A stretch of DNA of 64,000 bases from Stenotrophomonas sp046736075 (GCF_046736075.1 NZ_CP177163.1:2232001-2296000), one strand, 5' to 3'; positions 46,593 to 56,434 are shown, counted from the stretch's first letter. A program made the numbers and translations. The notes: generated by a model from the sequence alone, not told the origin.

Positions 46593-49500
46593 TTACAGCT
46601 CCTTGTCCAGGCTGATCTGCACGCCGTGGTCGCGGTCGTTGCCACTGCCCACCAACCCGCGGTAGTCCACGCGCAGGCCCCAGGTGCGCCCGAAGTCGAA
46701 CATCACCCCGGCGCCCAGCATCCAGCGGCTGCGGTCGAAGCCATCCAGCGTGGTGCGGTAGAGCGGCACATCGACCAGGTCGGCGTACTGCAGGGTGGCC
46801 AGGCCACTGCCGCTGAAGTCGTGCTGGTACTCCACGCGCAGCTGCGGCGTCCAGGCGCCCCACCCGGCCGTATTGCGCATTTCCACGCGCAGGCCGGCAT
46901 TGCCGGTGGTGGCATCCACGTCCTGTTCGCCATAGCGCAGCGCGAACAGGTCGTTGCCCTGCTCCACGTAGCGGTCCAGCGAACCCTGCGACGCATCCAG
47001 GCGGGCGTACGGGGTGAACTGCCAGTTGCCCTTGGCCAGGTCGGCACCGAAGGCGAGCGAACCGAACCACTGGCTGCCGTTGCGACGGGCGTGCACGAAG
47101 CCGCCATCGCCGGTCACGTAGCGGCGCAGGGTGTAGTCGAGCAGCTGGTGACCCAGCAGGGCGTCCACGAACAGGCTGCGGCCCGGGCTGTAGCTGGCAT
47201 ACACCGCCATGCTGTAGGCCTGGCCATCGCTGCGGCTGCCGCTTTCGCCGACATCGCTGCGATCGCGGCCGTAGCCCAGCCCGGCGCCAACGGCGAAGGC
47301 CTCGCTGATCCGCAGATCGCTGCCGACGGTGACGCCATCGGTCTCGAAGTCGGTACCGGCGCGCTGGCCGCCCTCGCTGCGCCCGGAGCGGATGGTGCCG
47401 CCCACCCACAGGCCAAGCGGTGCCTGCGAGGCCGTGCCGGCGGCACTGGGTGCGTTCTGCTCCAGCCCCGTTTCACGGTCGAACGGCTGCCGGCGCTGCG
47501 CATCGCAGTCCGGACCGGGCACGTTGCCCACCATCGGCTCGCAACGGCGCGTGGCGTAGGACAGGCTCAGATTGTTGCTGAACCCGTTGCTGCGGCTGGC
47601 CCCGTGCAGGCGCTGCATGCGCTGCTGGAAGTTCTCGATCTGCGAGTTGGCGAACCGGCGTGCCGCATCGCGCTGGGCCGTCAGCAGACCCCGCACTTCC
47701 GGATCGCGGGTCGGATCCGGGCGTTGGGCGATCTGCACCACGTAGTCGTGGCTGCCGGTGAAGCCCAGGGCGTCGGTCGCCGTGACGGTGAATGCGAACG
47801 CGCCCGCCGCGGTTGGCGTACCGGCCAGCATCCCCGCCGCTTCCAGCGTCATGCCGTCCGGCAGTGCACCGGCACTGACCGCATAACGGTAGGGTGCGGT
47901 GCCGCCGGTGGCGGTCAGGACCTGCTCATAGCGGTTGGCGAACAGCCCGGCCGGCAGCGAGGCCGGGGTCAGAGCGAGCACCGGTGCCGCCACGCTCAGC
48001 GAGTAGGCCTGGGTAAGCGTGCCGCCGCCGCCGGTGGTGGCGTCGGTGACGGTGACGCTGAAGGCGAAGCTGCCCGCCACGCCGGGGGTGCCGGCGATAC
48101 GGCCGGTGGCCACGTCCAGCACCAGACCGGCCGGCAACGCACCGGCGGTGAGCGCGTAGCGGTACGGCGCCAACCCGCCTTCGGTGGTGAAGGCCAGCGT
48201 GTAGCTGCTGCCGGCGGTGGACGCCGGCAGCGCGCCGGCAACCGGGCTCAACGACAGGGTGGGCGCGGCCACGGTCAGCGTGTAGGCCTGTACCAGGCTG
48301 GCCGGGGTGCCACCGGTGCTGTCGGTGACGGTGGCGGTCAGCGCGAAGGTGCCCGACTGGGTCGGCGTACCGGACAGCGTACCGGTGCCGGCATCGAACG
48401 ACAGGCCGGCCGGCAGCGCGCCGGACAGCAGCACGCGATACGGCGCGATGCCGCCCGTGGCAGAGAACACCTGCTGGTAGGGCGTGCCCGCCGCCGCCGC
48501 TGCCAGCGTGGCCGGCGTGGCGGCCAGCACCGGGCTGGCCACCACCAGGCTGTAGGGCTGGGTGAGGCGGGCCGGGGTGCCGGCGGTGCTGTCGGTGATG
48601 GTGACAGTCAGCGCGAAGGTCCCCGACTGGGTCGGCGTACCGGACAGCGTGCCGGTGCCGGCATCAAACGACAGGCCGGCCGGCAGCGCGCCGGACAGCG
48701 CCACGTGGTACGGCGCGATGCCGCCGGTGGCGGTGAACGCCTGCTGGTAGACGCTGCCGGCGGTGCCGCCCGGCAGGGCCGACAGCGGGGTCACCAGCAC
48801 CGGGCTGGCCACGACCAGGCTGTAGGGCTGGGTGACGCTGGCCGGGGTGCCGCCGGTGCTGTCGGTGATCGTCGCCGTCAGGGCGAAGGTGCCCGACTGC
48901 AGCGGCGTGCCCGACAACGTGCCGGTCGCGGCATCGAAGGTGACGCCGGTCGGCAGCGTGCCGCTCAGTGCCACCTGGTACGGCGCGATGCCCCCCGTGG
49001 CGGTGAAGGCCTGCTGGTACGGGGTCCCTGCGGTCCCGGCTGCGAGCGCCGACGGCGTGGCGACCAGCACCGGGCTGGCCACCACCAGGCTGTAGGCCTG
49101 GGTGACGCTGGCCGGCGTACCGGTGGTGCTGTCGGTCAGCGTGGCACTCAACGCGAACGTGCCGGACTGGGTCGGCGTGCCCGACAACGTGCCGGTCGCG
49201 GCATCGAAGGTGACGCCGGTCGGCAGCGTGCCGCTCAGCGTGACCTGGTACGGCGCGATGCCGCCGGTGGCGCTGATCGCCTGCTGGTAGGCGCTGCCGG
49301 CGGTACCGGCAGGCAGCGTCGCCGGGGTGGCCGACAATGCCGGGCTGGCCACCACCAGGCTGTAGGCCTGGGTGACGCTGGCCGGCGTACCGGTGGTGCT
49401 GTCGGTCAGCGTGGCACTCAACGCGAACGTGCCGGACTGGGTCGGCGTGCCCGACAACGTACCGGTGGCAGCGTCGAAGCTCATCCCGGTCGGCAGCGTA

Positions 49501-52500
49501 CCGGACAGGGTCACCTGGTACGGCGCGATACCGCCGGTGGCGGTGAACGCCTGCTGGTACGCCGTGCCGGCGGTAGCGGCGGGCAGCGTCGCCGGGGTGG
49601 CCGACAATGCCGGGCTGGCCACCACCAGGCTGTAGGCCTGGGTGACGCTGGCCGGCGTACCGGTGGTGCTGTCGGTCAGCGTGGCACTCAACGCGAACGT
49701 GCCGGACTGGGTCGGCGTGCCGGACAGCATGCCGGTGGCGGCGTTGAAGCTCATCCCGGTCGGCAGCGTGCCGGACAGGGTCACCTGGTACGGCGCGATA
49801 CCGCCGGTGGCGGTGAACGCCTGCTGGTACGCCGTGCCGGCGGTAGCGGCGGGCAACGTGGCCGGCGTGGCAGACAGCGTCGGGCTGGCCACCACCAGGC
49901 TGTACGCCTGTGTGGCGCTGGCCGGCGTACCGGTGGTGCTGTCGGTCAGCGTGGCGCTCAACGCGAACGTACCGGACTGGGTCGGCGTGCCGGACAGCAT
50001 GCCGGTGGCGGCGTTGAAGCTCATCCCGGTCGGCAGCGTGCCGGACAGGGTCACCTGGTACGGCGCGACGCCGCCGCTGGCGGTGATCGCCTGCTGGTAG
50101 GCGCTGCCCGCGGTACCGGCAGGCAGCGTGGCCGGCGTGGCCGACAGGGTCGGGCTGGCCACGGTCAGCACGAAGCTCATGCCGGTGGTGAACGGACCGG
50201 TGCCGGTGCTGCTGTCGCGTGCAGATGCCACGAGCCCAAAGCTTCCCGACGCCGTGGGCGTGCCGCTGATCGTCGCCGTGGTGGCGGTGGTCGCGGTGAC
50301 CGTCAGGCCCGCCGGCAGGTTGCTCACCAGATGAGCGGTATACGGCTGCGCGCCGCCGGCCCAGGTGAACGTCTGGCTGTACGGCGTACCGGCTACCGCG
50401 GCGAACCCGCCGCTGGCGGACACGGTGATGACGGGAATGCCCACCGTCACCGTCACCGTGGCGGGCGCGGACGTGCCGCCCGGGCCGGTGGCCGTATAGG
50501 TGAAGCTGTCCGGTCCGGCATAGCCGCTGGTCGGCTGGTAACTGATCGTCAGCGGGCCGGTCACCGTCGCGGTGCCGTGCTGCGGTGCGGTCGCCACCGC
50601 CACCGAGGTGGCCGCGCCACCGGACAGGACCAGGGCGACCGGCGTCGCCGGTGCGTCATAGGACGTCGTCAACGGAACGTTGCCGGCCACCGGTACCGGG
50701 TCGACCACCGTCAGCGTCAACGTCTCGGACGTGCCATAGGGCGCACCCGTGCCCGTGGTGCCGTCGCGCACGGTCACCGTGAAGGAGTAGGTTCCCGCCG
50801 CAGTGGGCGTGCCGCTGAGGACGCCGGCCGGGGACAGGCTCAGTCCTGGCGGCAGGGTGCCGGGGATGGCGCTGAAGATGTACGGCTCGGTGCCGCCCGT
50901 GGCCGGCCCGCGGTTGCTGTTGAACGGCTGGCCAAGGACAGCCGGCGGCAACGGCGCGCCAGGCAGCACCACGAGGGGCTGGAGGACCGCAAGGACGTAC
51001 GCCTGCATCTGCGTGTTCGCGACCGCGCTGTTGTCGGTGGCCGTCACGGTGAACGCATACGTGCCCACGGCCGTGGGCGTGCCGCTCACCACGCCGGCCG
51101 CGTTCAACGACACGCCTGGCGGCAGGTTGCCGGTATGGGTGAAGGTGTAGGGCGCAACGCCGCCGGTCACCGTGAGCGGCTGGTTGTACACGGCACCGGC
51201 GCGCGGCGCCGGCAGGGACGGGGGCGACAGCGTCATCGGCGCGTCGTCGTTGAGGATGGTGACCGTTGCCGTGCCCCGGGCCAGGGTGGCATTGGCCGGG
51301 TTGGTCAGACGCACCTGGAAGGTTTCGTCCGCTTCCACCGTGGTATCGCCATTGACCAGCACCGTGATGGTCTGGGTCGTCACACCGGGCGGGAACGTCA
51401 CCACACCGCTGACCGCGGTGTAGTCGGCCGGCGCGATGGCCGTGCCATCGGCGGTGGCGTACTGCACCGTCACGTTCACCCCGCTGGCGGCGGACAGGCT
51501 AACGGGCACGTCGACCCGGGTCGTGCCCGAATCGCCTTCCGTCGTCATGTAATCGACGATGGACAACGTCGGCAGCGCATCGTCGTTGACGATGGTTCCC
51601 ACGCCCTGCCCATCGACGATGGTCGCACGCGCAACATTGCTCACGTTGACGAGGAAGGTCTCGTTCACCTCATACATCGTGTCGCCGTTGACCTGCACGG
51701 TGAACGTGTAGGTCTGGGCGCCGGCCGGAATGGTCTGGCCAACCAGACTGCGCGCCACGTAGTCCGAACCGGCGGTGGCGGTGCCGTCGGCGGTGGCGAT
51801 GTCGAATGTGACGCCCCCCGGGCCCGCCGGCACATCCAGCGATACCGTGAAGGTGAAGGCACTGGTACCGCTGTTGCCTTCGTTCTGGGTGACATCGCTG
51901 ATGCGCAGCGCCGGCAGATCGTCGTCGCGGATGGTGCCGGTGGCGCTGGCCGGCGTGCCCAGCGTGAAGCCCGTACCCGACTGCAGGCTGACCACCACCG
52001 TCCTGTTGGGCTCCGCCGTGGTGTTGGCGATCGGCGTGAGCGAGAGCGTGCCGGTCGTCTGGCCCGCCGGGATCGTCACCGATGCCGGCGTGCCGGTGTA
52101 GTCCACGCCTAAGACACCCGTGCCGCCCAGCAGGATCGGCACGCTCAGTGCGATCGGATTGGTGCGATCCAGGGTGACGGTGTAGATCATCGGCGTGCCG
52201 CTGTCTTCATCCACGATCGCCGGGGCGACGGCGATGGTGGCGACGGGCTTGTCATCGTTGAGGATCGTGCCGGTGGCGCTGGCCGGTGCACCCACCGTGT
52301 AGCCGGTGCCGGGCAATACCGTCAGGATCACCGTTTCATCGGCTTCCACGGCGGTGTCGTTGACCGGGACGATGTTGACCGTCGCGCTGATGGCATTGGC
52401 TGGAATGGTGACAGTGGACACGCCGCCGGTGTAGTCGGAGCCACTGGTCGCCGTTCCCGAGGTCCCCAGATTCACCACCAGGGGGGTGGCCTGGGTGACA

Positions 52501-53501
52501 CTGCGGGCAACTGTGTACACCAGCGGTTGACCGCTGTCCTCGTTCACGCTCGCCGGCGACACCGCGATGCTGACGGTGGGCGCGTTGCCCACCGTCAGGG
52601 CGAAGGTCTTCAGTTCAAAGTAGGGGGCCGTACCGGTGCTGCCGTCGGTCACCCGCAGCGTGAACGTGTAGGTCTGCGCTGGACCGGTGGGCGTGCCACT
52701 GATGTAGCCCTGGTTGGTCAACGTAATGCCCGGGGCCAGCACGCCCGATTCAAGGGCATAGTTGTACGGCGCGACACCGCCGCTGGTGTCCAGCAACAGG
52801 GTGAAGGGGGCGTTCAGCGTCGCGGTCGCTGCGGTGGGGCTGAGCGTCAGGCTCGGGTTCTGCACCGTCACCGAATACGCCTTGTCGACCACGCCGCCGA
52901 GGTTGTCGGTCGCCCGCACGGAGAAACTGAAGGGGCCGCGTCGGGTCGGCGTGCCGGACAGGATGCCCGTGCTGCCCAGGATCAACCCCGGCGGCACCTG
53001 CCCGCTGCTGATCGTGTAGGCGTAGGGGGCGGTTCCGCCGGTGGCGGCGAACGTCTGCGAGAACGCCGTACCCGCCGTCATCGGGCCCAGCGTCGCCGGG
53101 CTGACCACGATTGCCGACGCCGGCGGATCGATGATCATCGTCACCCGGACCGTGCGGTTGGCGGTATCGGTGAACTCGAAGACATCGCCCTGGAGGTCAA
53201 CGCCGTTGTGGCTGTAATCGACGTACCACCTGGGTTCGTCGACGCGCAGGACGGCGCTGCCGCGTTGTGGCAGGGCAGGCCCGTCGACCGCGCCGTCGGA
53301 GGCGAGGAAGATGTTCCCGGCACAGGCAGTGACGTCGATCGCCACACTGCCGCCACTGGGCACATGCGCCGTAAGCGGTGTGCACAAATTGGACGTATGG
53401 GCCGCCTGCGCCAGGCCCGGCCAGAACAGGGCCAGGCAGGACAACAACGAGACGAAGGCGAACAGACGCGCGGAACGCGCGGTACCGGAAAGGAACGACA
53501 T
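46593..53501 (-). CDS. Giant autotransporter-like adhesin with Calx-beta and Ig-like repeats
   Basis: A 2302-aa surface protein. Signal peptide at 1-~34 (LALFWPGLAQA-AH). Then come two or three putative-Ig (He_PIG) domains, four Calx-beta domains (about 304-754; marks such as SVNEDSGQPLVYTVA and TTEGDSGTTRVDVPVS), more He_PIG domains, a cadherin-like domain near 1010, seven 90-residue He_PIG repeats of high identity (about 1118-1748), and further divergent repeats. A C-terminal ~275-residue beta-barrel starts near 2030 (LWVGGTIRSGRSEGG) and ends VQISLDKEL. The barrel suggests type V secretion and display on the outer membrane, for adhesion or biofilm. The barrel does not end in the usual aromatic residue. 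It diverges from the tail-collar genes. Confidence 0.88.
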   Translation of the reverse strand: MSFLSGTARSARLFAFVSLLSCLALFWPGLAQAAHTSNLCTPLTAHVPSGGSVAIDVTACAGNIFLASDGAVDGPALPQRGSAVLRVDEPRWYVDYSHNGVDLQGDVFEFTDTANRTVRVTMIIDPPASAIVVSPATLGPMTAGTAFSQTFAATGGTAPYAYTISSGQVPPGLILGSTGILSGTPTRRGPFSFSVRATDNLGGVVDKAYSVTVQNPSLTLSPTAATATLNAPFTLLLDTSGGVAPYNYALESGVLAPGITLTNQGYISGTPTGPAQTYTFTLRVTDGSTGTAPYFELKTFALTVGNAPTVSIAVSPASVNEDSGQPLVYTVARSVTQATPLVVNLGTSGTATSGSDYTGGVSTVTIPANAISATVNIVPVNDTAVEADETVILTVLPGTGYTVGAPASATGTILNDDKPVATIAVAPAIVDEDSGTPMIYTVTLDRTNPIALSVPILLGGTGVLGVDYTGTPASVTIPAGQTTGTLSLTPIANTTAEPNRTVVVSLQSGTGFTLGTPASATGTIRDDDLPALRISDVTQNEGNSGTSAFTFTVSLDVPAGPGGVTFDIATADGTATAGSDYVARSLVGQTIPAGAQTYTFTVQVNGDTMYEVNETFLVNVSNVARATIVDGQGVGTIVNDDALPTLSIVDYMTTEGDSGTTRVDVPVSLSAASGVNVTVQYATADGTAIAPADYTAVSGVVTFPPGVTTQTITVLVNGDTTVEADETFQVRLTNPANATLARGTATVTILNDDAPMTLSPPSLPAPRAGAVYNQPLTVTGGVAPYTFTHTGNLPPGVSLNAAGVVSGTPTAVGTYAFTVTATDNSAVANTQMQAYVLAVLQPLVVLPGAPLPPAVLGQPFNSNRGPATGGTEPYIFSAIPGTLPPGLSLSPAGVLSGTPTAAGTYSFTVTVRDGTTGTGAPYGTSETLTLTVVDPVPVAGNVPLTTSYDAPATPVALVLSGGAATSVAVATAPQHGTATVTGPLTISYQPTSGYAGPDSFTYTATGPGGTSAPATVTVTVGIPVITVSASGGFAAVAGTPYSQTFTWAGGAQPYTAHLVSNLPAGLTVTATTATTATISGTPTASGSFGLVASARDSSTGTGPFTTGMSFVLTVASPTLSATPATLPAGTAGSAYQQAITASGGVAPYQVTLSGTLPTGMSFNAATGMLSGTPTQSGTFALSATLTDSTTGTPASATQAYSLVVASPTLSATPATLPAATAGTAYQQAFTATGGIAPYQVTLSGTLPTGMSFNAATGMLSGTPTQSGTFALSATLTDSTTGTPASVTQAYSLVVASPALSATPATLPAATAGTAYQQAFTATGGIAPYQVTLSGTLPTGMSFDAATGTLSGTPTQSGTFALSATLTDSTTGTPASVTQAYSLVVASPALSATPATLPAGTAGSAYQQAISATGGIAPYQVTLSGTLPTGVTFDAATGTLSGTPTQSGTFALSATLTDSTTGTPASVTQAYSLVVASPVLVATPSALAAGTAGTPYQQAFTATGGIAPYQVALSGTLPTGVTFDAATGTLSGTPLQSGTFALTATITDSTGGTPASVTQPYSLVVASPVLVTPLSALPGGTAGSVYQQAFTATGGIAPYHVALSGALPAGLSFDAGTGTLSGTPTQSGTFALTVTITDSTAGTPARLTQPYSLVVASPVLAATPATLAAAAAGTPYQQVFSATGGIAPYRVLLSGALPAGLSFDAGTGTLSGTPTQSGTFALTATVTDSTGGTPASLVQAYTLTVAAPTLSLSPVAGALPASTAGSSYTLAFTTEGGLAPYRYALTAGALPAGLVLDVATGRIAGTPGVAGSFAFSVTVTDATTGGGGTLTQAYSLSVAAPVLALTPASLPAGLFANRYEQVLTATGGTAPYRYAVSAGALPDGMTLEAAGMLAGTPTAAGAFAFTVTATDALGFTGSHDYVVQIAQRPDPTRDPEVRGLLTAQRDAARRFANSQIENFQQRMQRLHGASRSNGFSNNLSLSYATRRCEPMVGNVPGPDCDAQRRQPFDRETGLEQNAPSAAGTASQAPLGLWVGGTIRSGRSEGGQRAGTDFETDGVTVGSDLRISEAFAVGAGLGYGRDRSDVGESGSRSDGQAYSMAVYASYSPGRSLFVDALLGHQLLDYTLRRYVTGDGGFVHARRNGSQWFGSLAFGADLAKGNWQFTPYARLDASQGSLDRYVEQGNDLFALRYGEQDVDATTGNAGLRVEMRNTAGWGAWTPQLRVEYQHDFSGSGLATLQYADLVDVPLYRTTLDGFDRSRWMLGAGVMFDFGRTWGLRVDYRGLVGSGNDRDHGVQISLDKEL
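48258..50148 (-). repeat. Seven tandem 270-bp repeats coding for Ig-like domains
   Basis: The landmark GGGCTGGCCACCACCAGGCT recurs near 48528, 49068, 49338, 49608 and 49878 (with one-base variants near 48798 and 50148), exactly 270 bp apart. Each unit codes for a 90-residue He_PIG domain; neighbouring units differ at only a few positions (for example LPAGTAGSAYQQ versus LPAATAGTAYQQ). Such identity favours unit gain or loss by recombination. Confidence 0.9.
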
Positions 53502-53791
53502 GACTCTTCCCCCTTAGAAGAATCCCACCTGGATGCGGAACAACATCGAGGTGCGCGTCCCAACTGGCGTGCTCCCGGGGAAACCATCCCCTGCCGATCC
53601 CCGGCGCTGCCAGCGGTAGGCCATCCGCGCCTCCCCCGTTGGCGCCATTGGAACAGAGTCGCGGCGCGGAAGATAGATGCAACGTCCGGTCAAATCGCTG
53701 CAACGGCAGGGACTTGTGAAGATCCTGAATGGCGTTCAGAGTACGCGGGCGCCAGTCCGGCGCCCGCGCTCACCATCCAAGGGGGATATAG

Positions 53792-54331
53792 ATGGGCGAA
53801 TATTATCTCGGCCAGATTGTCATGGCCGGCTTCACCTTTGCACCCAGGGGCTTTGCACCGTGCAACGGCCAGCTTCTTCAAGTAGCGACCAATCAGGCCC
53901 TGTTCGCCCTGCTGGGGACGCAGTACGGCGGCGACGGTCGAATCACCTTCGGCCTGCCGGATCTTCGCGGCCGCGCGCCGGTGTCGGCTGGCACCTCCGT
54001 GGACACGGGCTGGCAACCCGCTCCTACGCAGCTCGGCGAAGTAAGCGGGTTTGAGAATGTCACCCTGCTGGCCCCGCAGATGCCTTCCCATACGCACCAG
54101 GTGCTGGGGGTCAACGCCGCCGGCAATGTCCGCATTCCGACCGGCTGCGCCTACGCCGGCACCGGTACCGGCGCCAAGCTCTATGCCACCGCGGGCGGCG
54201 CCCAGGTCGTACAGACCCCGCAGACGGTTGGCCTGACTGGCAACGGGCAGCCGCACCCGAACATGCAGCCGTTTGCCGTCATCAACTTCTTCATCTGCGT
54301 GTCGGCGGGCATCTTCCCGCCCCGCGACTGA
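53792..54331 (+). CDS. Phage-tail-collar (Mdp-type) protein 1
   Basis: A 179-aa protein with the collar/microcystin-dependent-protein layout: YLGQIVMAGFTFAPRGFAPC, NQALFALLGTQYGGDGRITF, LPDLRGRAPV, then SHTHQ with the metal-type HxH motif and a C-terminal NFFICVSAGIFP. AAGGGGGATAT lies before the ATG. No signal peptide. It is first of three tandem paralogues; the 290-bp upstream gap (53502-53791), which must hold the divergent promoters for this gene and the autotransporter, shows no gene. Function of such chromosomal, non-prophage copies is not established. Confidence 0.87.
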   Translation: MGEYYLGQIVMAGFTFAPRGFAPCNGQLLQVATNQALFALLGTQYGGDGRITFGLPDLRGRAPVSAGTSVDTGWQPAPTQLGEVSGFENVTLLAPQMPSHTHQVLGVNAAGNVRIPTGCAYAGTGTGAKLYATAGGAQVVQTPQTVGLTGNGQPHPNMQPFAVINFFICVSAGIFPPRD

Positions 54332-54383
54332 TGGGCGGGACCACCCGGCCTCCCCTCGCCTTACTCTCCTGGAGCACGCATCG

Positions 54384-54914
54384 ATGACCATGCCTTTTGT
54401 CGGCGAGATCCGCATGTTCGGATTCGGCCGTACCCCTTCCGGATGGCTGCCCTGCGACGGGCGCATCCTGCCGATCCCGGACAACGACGTTCTGTTCACG
54501 CTGATCGGCACCACCTACGGCGGCAATGGCACCACCAACTTCGCACTGCCCGATCTGCGTGGCCGGCTGCCGATGAACCAGGGCCAGGGGCCCACATTGA
54601 GCCCCCGCGTGATCGGCCAGGTGGCCGGCAGCGAGCAGGTCACCCTGACGTCGCCGCAGTTGCCGCCGCATACCCATCTGCTGGCAGTGACCACGGTGGC
54701 GGCCACCGCCGACCTGCCCTCCGCCACGGTGGTACCCGGCGCGGTCAGCGGCGAAACCTATTACGTCAGCGACATCACCGACGGCACGTCGATGACGCTG
54801 TCCCCGTCATCGGTATCGGCAAGCGGTGGCGACCTGCCCCACGAGAACTGCATGCCCACGCTTACCGTGCAGTACTGCATCGCCATCTACGGCATTTTTC
54901 CGTCGCAGAGCTGA
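54384..54914 (+). CDS. Phage-tail-collar (Mdp-type) protein 2
   Basis: A 176-aa paralogue of the neighbouring collar proteins: VGEIRMFGFGRTPSGWLPCD, FTLIGTTYGGNGTTNFALPD, LRGRLPMNQGQGP, PPHTHLLA and the ending YCIAIYGIFP. ATG at 54384 with GGAG upstream. It lies 52 bp after copy 1 and 33 bp before copy 3. The three are clearly duplicated and divergent, which suggests a hetero-oligomer or different partners. Confidence 0.87.
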   Translation: MTMPFVGEIRMFGFGRTPSGWLPCDGRILPIPDNDVLFTLIGTTYGGNGTTNFALPDLRGRLPMNQGQGPTLSPRVIGQVAGSEQVTLTSPQLPPHTHLLAVTTVAATADLPSATVVPGAVSGETYYVSDITDGTSMTLSPSSVSASGGDLPHENCMPTLTVQYCIAIYGIFPSQS

Positions 54915-54947
54915 CTTCCTCCTTCGCAAGGCGCAGAGATCACCACC

Positions 54948-55481
54948 ATGAGCGATTCGTTCCTCGGCGAAATCCAGATGTTCGGATTCCCTTACAACCC
55001 CAAGGGCTGGGCCTTCTGCAACGGCGCAATGCTGCCGCTGCGGCAGAACACCGCCCTGTATTCGCTGATCGGCACCCAGTACGGCGGCAACGGAACGACC
55101 ACCTTCCAGTTGCCCAACCTGGTAGCGCGCGCAGCCGCCGGCCAGGGTACCGGGCCCAGTTTGAGCCCGCGGGTGATGGGCCAGACGTTCGGCAGCAACG
55201 CGGTCTCCCTGACCAGCGATCAGCTGCCCGCACACCGGCATGACCTGGTCGCCTACGCACAGGGCGCCGCCAAGCGCCTGGCCACCCCAGCCACCAACGG
55301 TGCGCTGTCGATGCCCGGTACCAGCACCGTCAAGTCCTTCAGCAACGCGGTTGCCAACACACCGATGGCACCCAACATGCTGCAGCCCACAGGTGGCGGC
55401 AACCCGCACGAGAACCGGCAGCCGTACCTGACGGTCAACTTCTGCATCGCCCTTGAAGGCACGTTCCCGTACTTCGAATGA
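54948..55481 (+). CDS. Phage-tail-collar (Mdp-type) protein 3
   Basis: A 177-aa paralogue: LGEIQMFGFPYNPKGWAFCN, SLIGTQYGGNGTTTFQLPNL, a degenerate VARAAAGQGTGP where the others have LRGR, PAHRHDLVA (HxH kept) and NFCIALEGTFP. The stop overlaps the GNAT start (ATGA), so the acetyltransferase is translated with it. Confidence 0.87.
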   Translation: MSDSFLGEIQMFGFPYNPKGWAFCNGAMLPLRQNTALYSLIGTQYGGNGTTTFQLPNLVARAAAGQGTGPSLSPRVMGQTFGSNAVSLTSDQLPAHRHDLVAYAQGAAKRLATPATNGALSMPGTSTVKSFSNAVANTPMAPNMLQPTGGGNPHENRQPYLTVNFCIALEGTFPYFE

Positions 55482-56038
55482 TCCCGGCCGACACATTGGC
55501 GCCGTTCCCTGCGGAACGGCGCCCTGCCCTGGCCGCGGTGAACGGCAACATCCCGTGGGCGTGGCGCGCGCTGGGCAGCGCCGACCTGCCGTGGCTGATG
55601 GCGCTGTACGCCACCACCCGCGCGCAGGAACTGCAGCCCCTGCCGTGGCCGGAGACGGTCAAACAACAGTTTCTGGCGCAGCAGTTCGTGGCCCAGCACC
55701 AGCACTACCTGGGCCACTACCCGCAGGCGCACTACCTGGCCATCGACGTCGACGGGCAGGCGGTGGGCCGGGTGTATATCGACGAGGCCGGCGAAGACGA
55801 TCTGCTGGTGGACATCAGCCTGTTGCCGGCCTGGCGCGGCCGCGGGCTAGGGACGGCGCTGATCCAGCAGCTGCAGCAGGCCGCGGCGATGCGCGGGCGC
55901 AGCCTGCGTCTGAGCGTGCAGGTTCACAACCCGGCAGCACGCCGGCTCTACGAACGGTTGGGCTTCATTGCCGACGTGGCAGCAGAGGCGCAGACCCATG
56001 TGGCGATGCGTTGGACAGGCACCGCCGGCCTCAGTTGA
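55478..56038 (+). CDS. GNAT family N-acetyltransferase
   Basis: A 186-aa acetyltransferase. The acetyl-CoA-binding motif A is LLPAWRGRGLGTALIQQL and motif B is VHNPAARRLYERLGFIAD. Coupling by ATGA to collar gene 3 suggests that it modifies one of the collar proteins or acts in their pathway, an inference from context. It ends 8 nt into the convergent DUF6916-like gene. Confidence 0.88.
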   Translation: MIPADTLAPFPAERRPALAAVNGNIPWAWRALGSADLPWLMALYATTRAQELQPLPWPETVKQQFLAQQFVAQHQHYLGHYPQAHYLAIDVDGQAVGRVYIDEAGEDDLLVDISLLPAWRGRGLGTALIQQLQQAAAMRGRSLRLSVQVHNPAARRLYERLGFIADVAAEAQTHVAMRWTGTAGLS

Positions 56039-56321
56039 ACACCGCCTGGTAGAGAAACCCCGCGCGCTCCTGCGCGATCGGGACCAGGAAAATGCCCACC
56101 TCGCCCACGCGGTCGTGGCGCATCGAGAAGATCTGCTGCGGGAACACGATCGGGGCGGCATTGCGGAACAGCAGCGAGAACGGCACGCGCGGCGCATCGG
56201 GGCGCGCGTGCTTCAGCGGCCGCGCTTCAACCAGCACGAAGTCCACCTGCATGCCCTGCAGATCCACGGCGAACGTCTCGTCCACGCAGCCTGCGAAATG
56301 TTCCAGCGTCAGCATCTCCAT
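56031..56321 (-). CDS. DUF6916-like small protein
   Basis: A 96-aa protein: MEMLTLEHFAGCVDETFAVD, then VDFVLVEARPLKHARPDAPR, VPFSLLFRNAAPIVFPQQIF and FLVPIAQERAGFLYQAVF. This resembles the small DUF6916 proteins I associate with tail-collar gene sets in proteobacteria; the family match is from memory. ATG 56321 with AGGGG upstream; 56348 is a longer option. It overlaps the GNAT end by 8 nt tail to tail. Confidence 0.65.
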   Translation of the reverse strand: MEMLTLEHFAGCVDETFAVDLQGMQVDFVLVEARPLKHARPDAPRVPFSLLFRNAAPIVFPQQIFSMRHDRVGEVGIFLVPIAQERAGFLYQAVFN

Positions 56322-56434
56322 GCCTTGTCCCCTGTTGGCATGCCGCATGCGTCGCGGCGGCCATCATCCTCGCCGCTGCGCGCGGTGCGCGCAAGGTGCG
56401 TGCAGGCGCGCGGCGCGCCTGCACGCGGCCCGCA

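Noticed and set aside
48258..50148. Regular 270-bp repeats considered as a CRISPR or satellite array
   Set aside because: Unit length, near full identity and coding of 90-aa Ig-like domains without spacers rule out CRISPR.
45483..52112. A 2209-aa plus-strand open frame antisense to the autotransporter and through mlaA
   Set aside because: It is the low-stop shadow of GC-rich genes on the other strand or frame; composition is Arg/Gly/His/Gln repeats with no domain, and the opposite frame has a clear signal peptide, repeats and barrel.
53792..55481. Prophage tail region because of collar domains
   Set aside because: No other tail or phage gene flanks the triplet; such Mdp-type genes also occur as stand-alone chromosomal sets.
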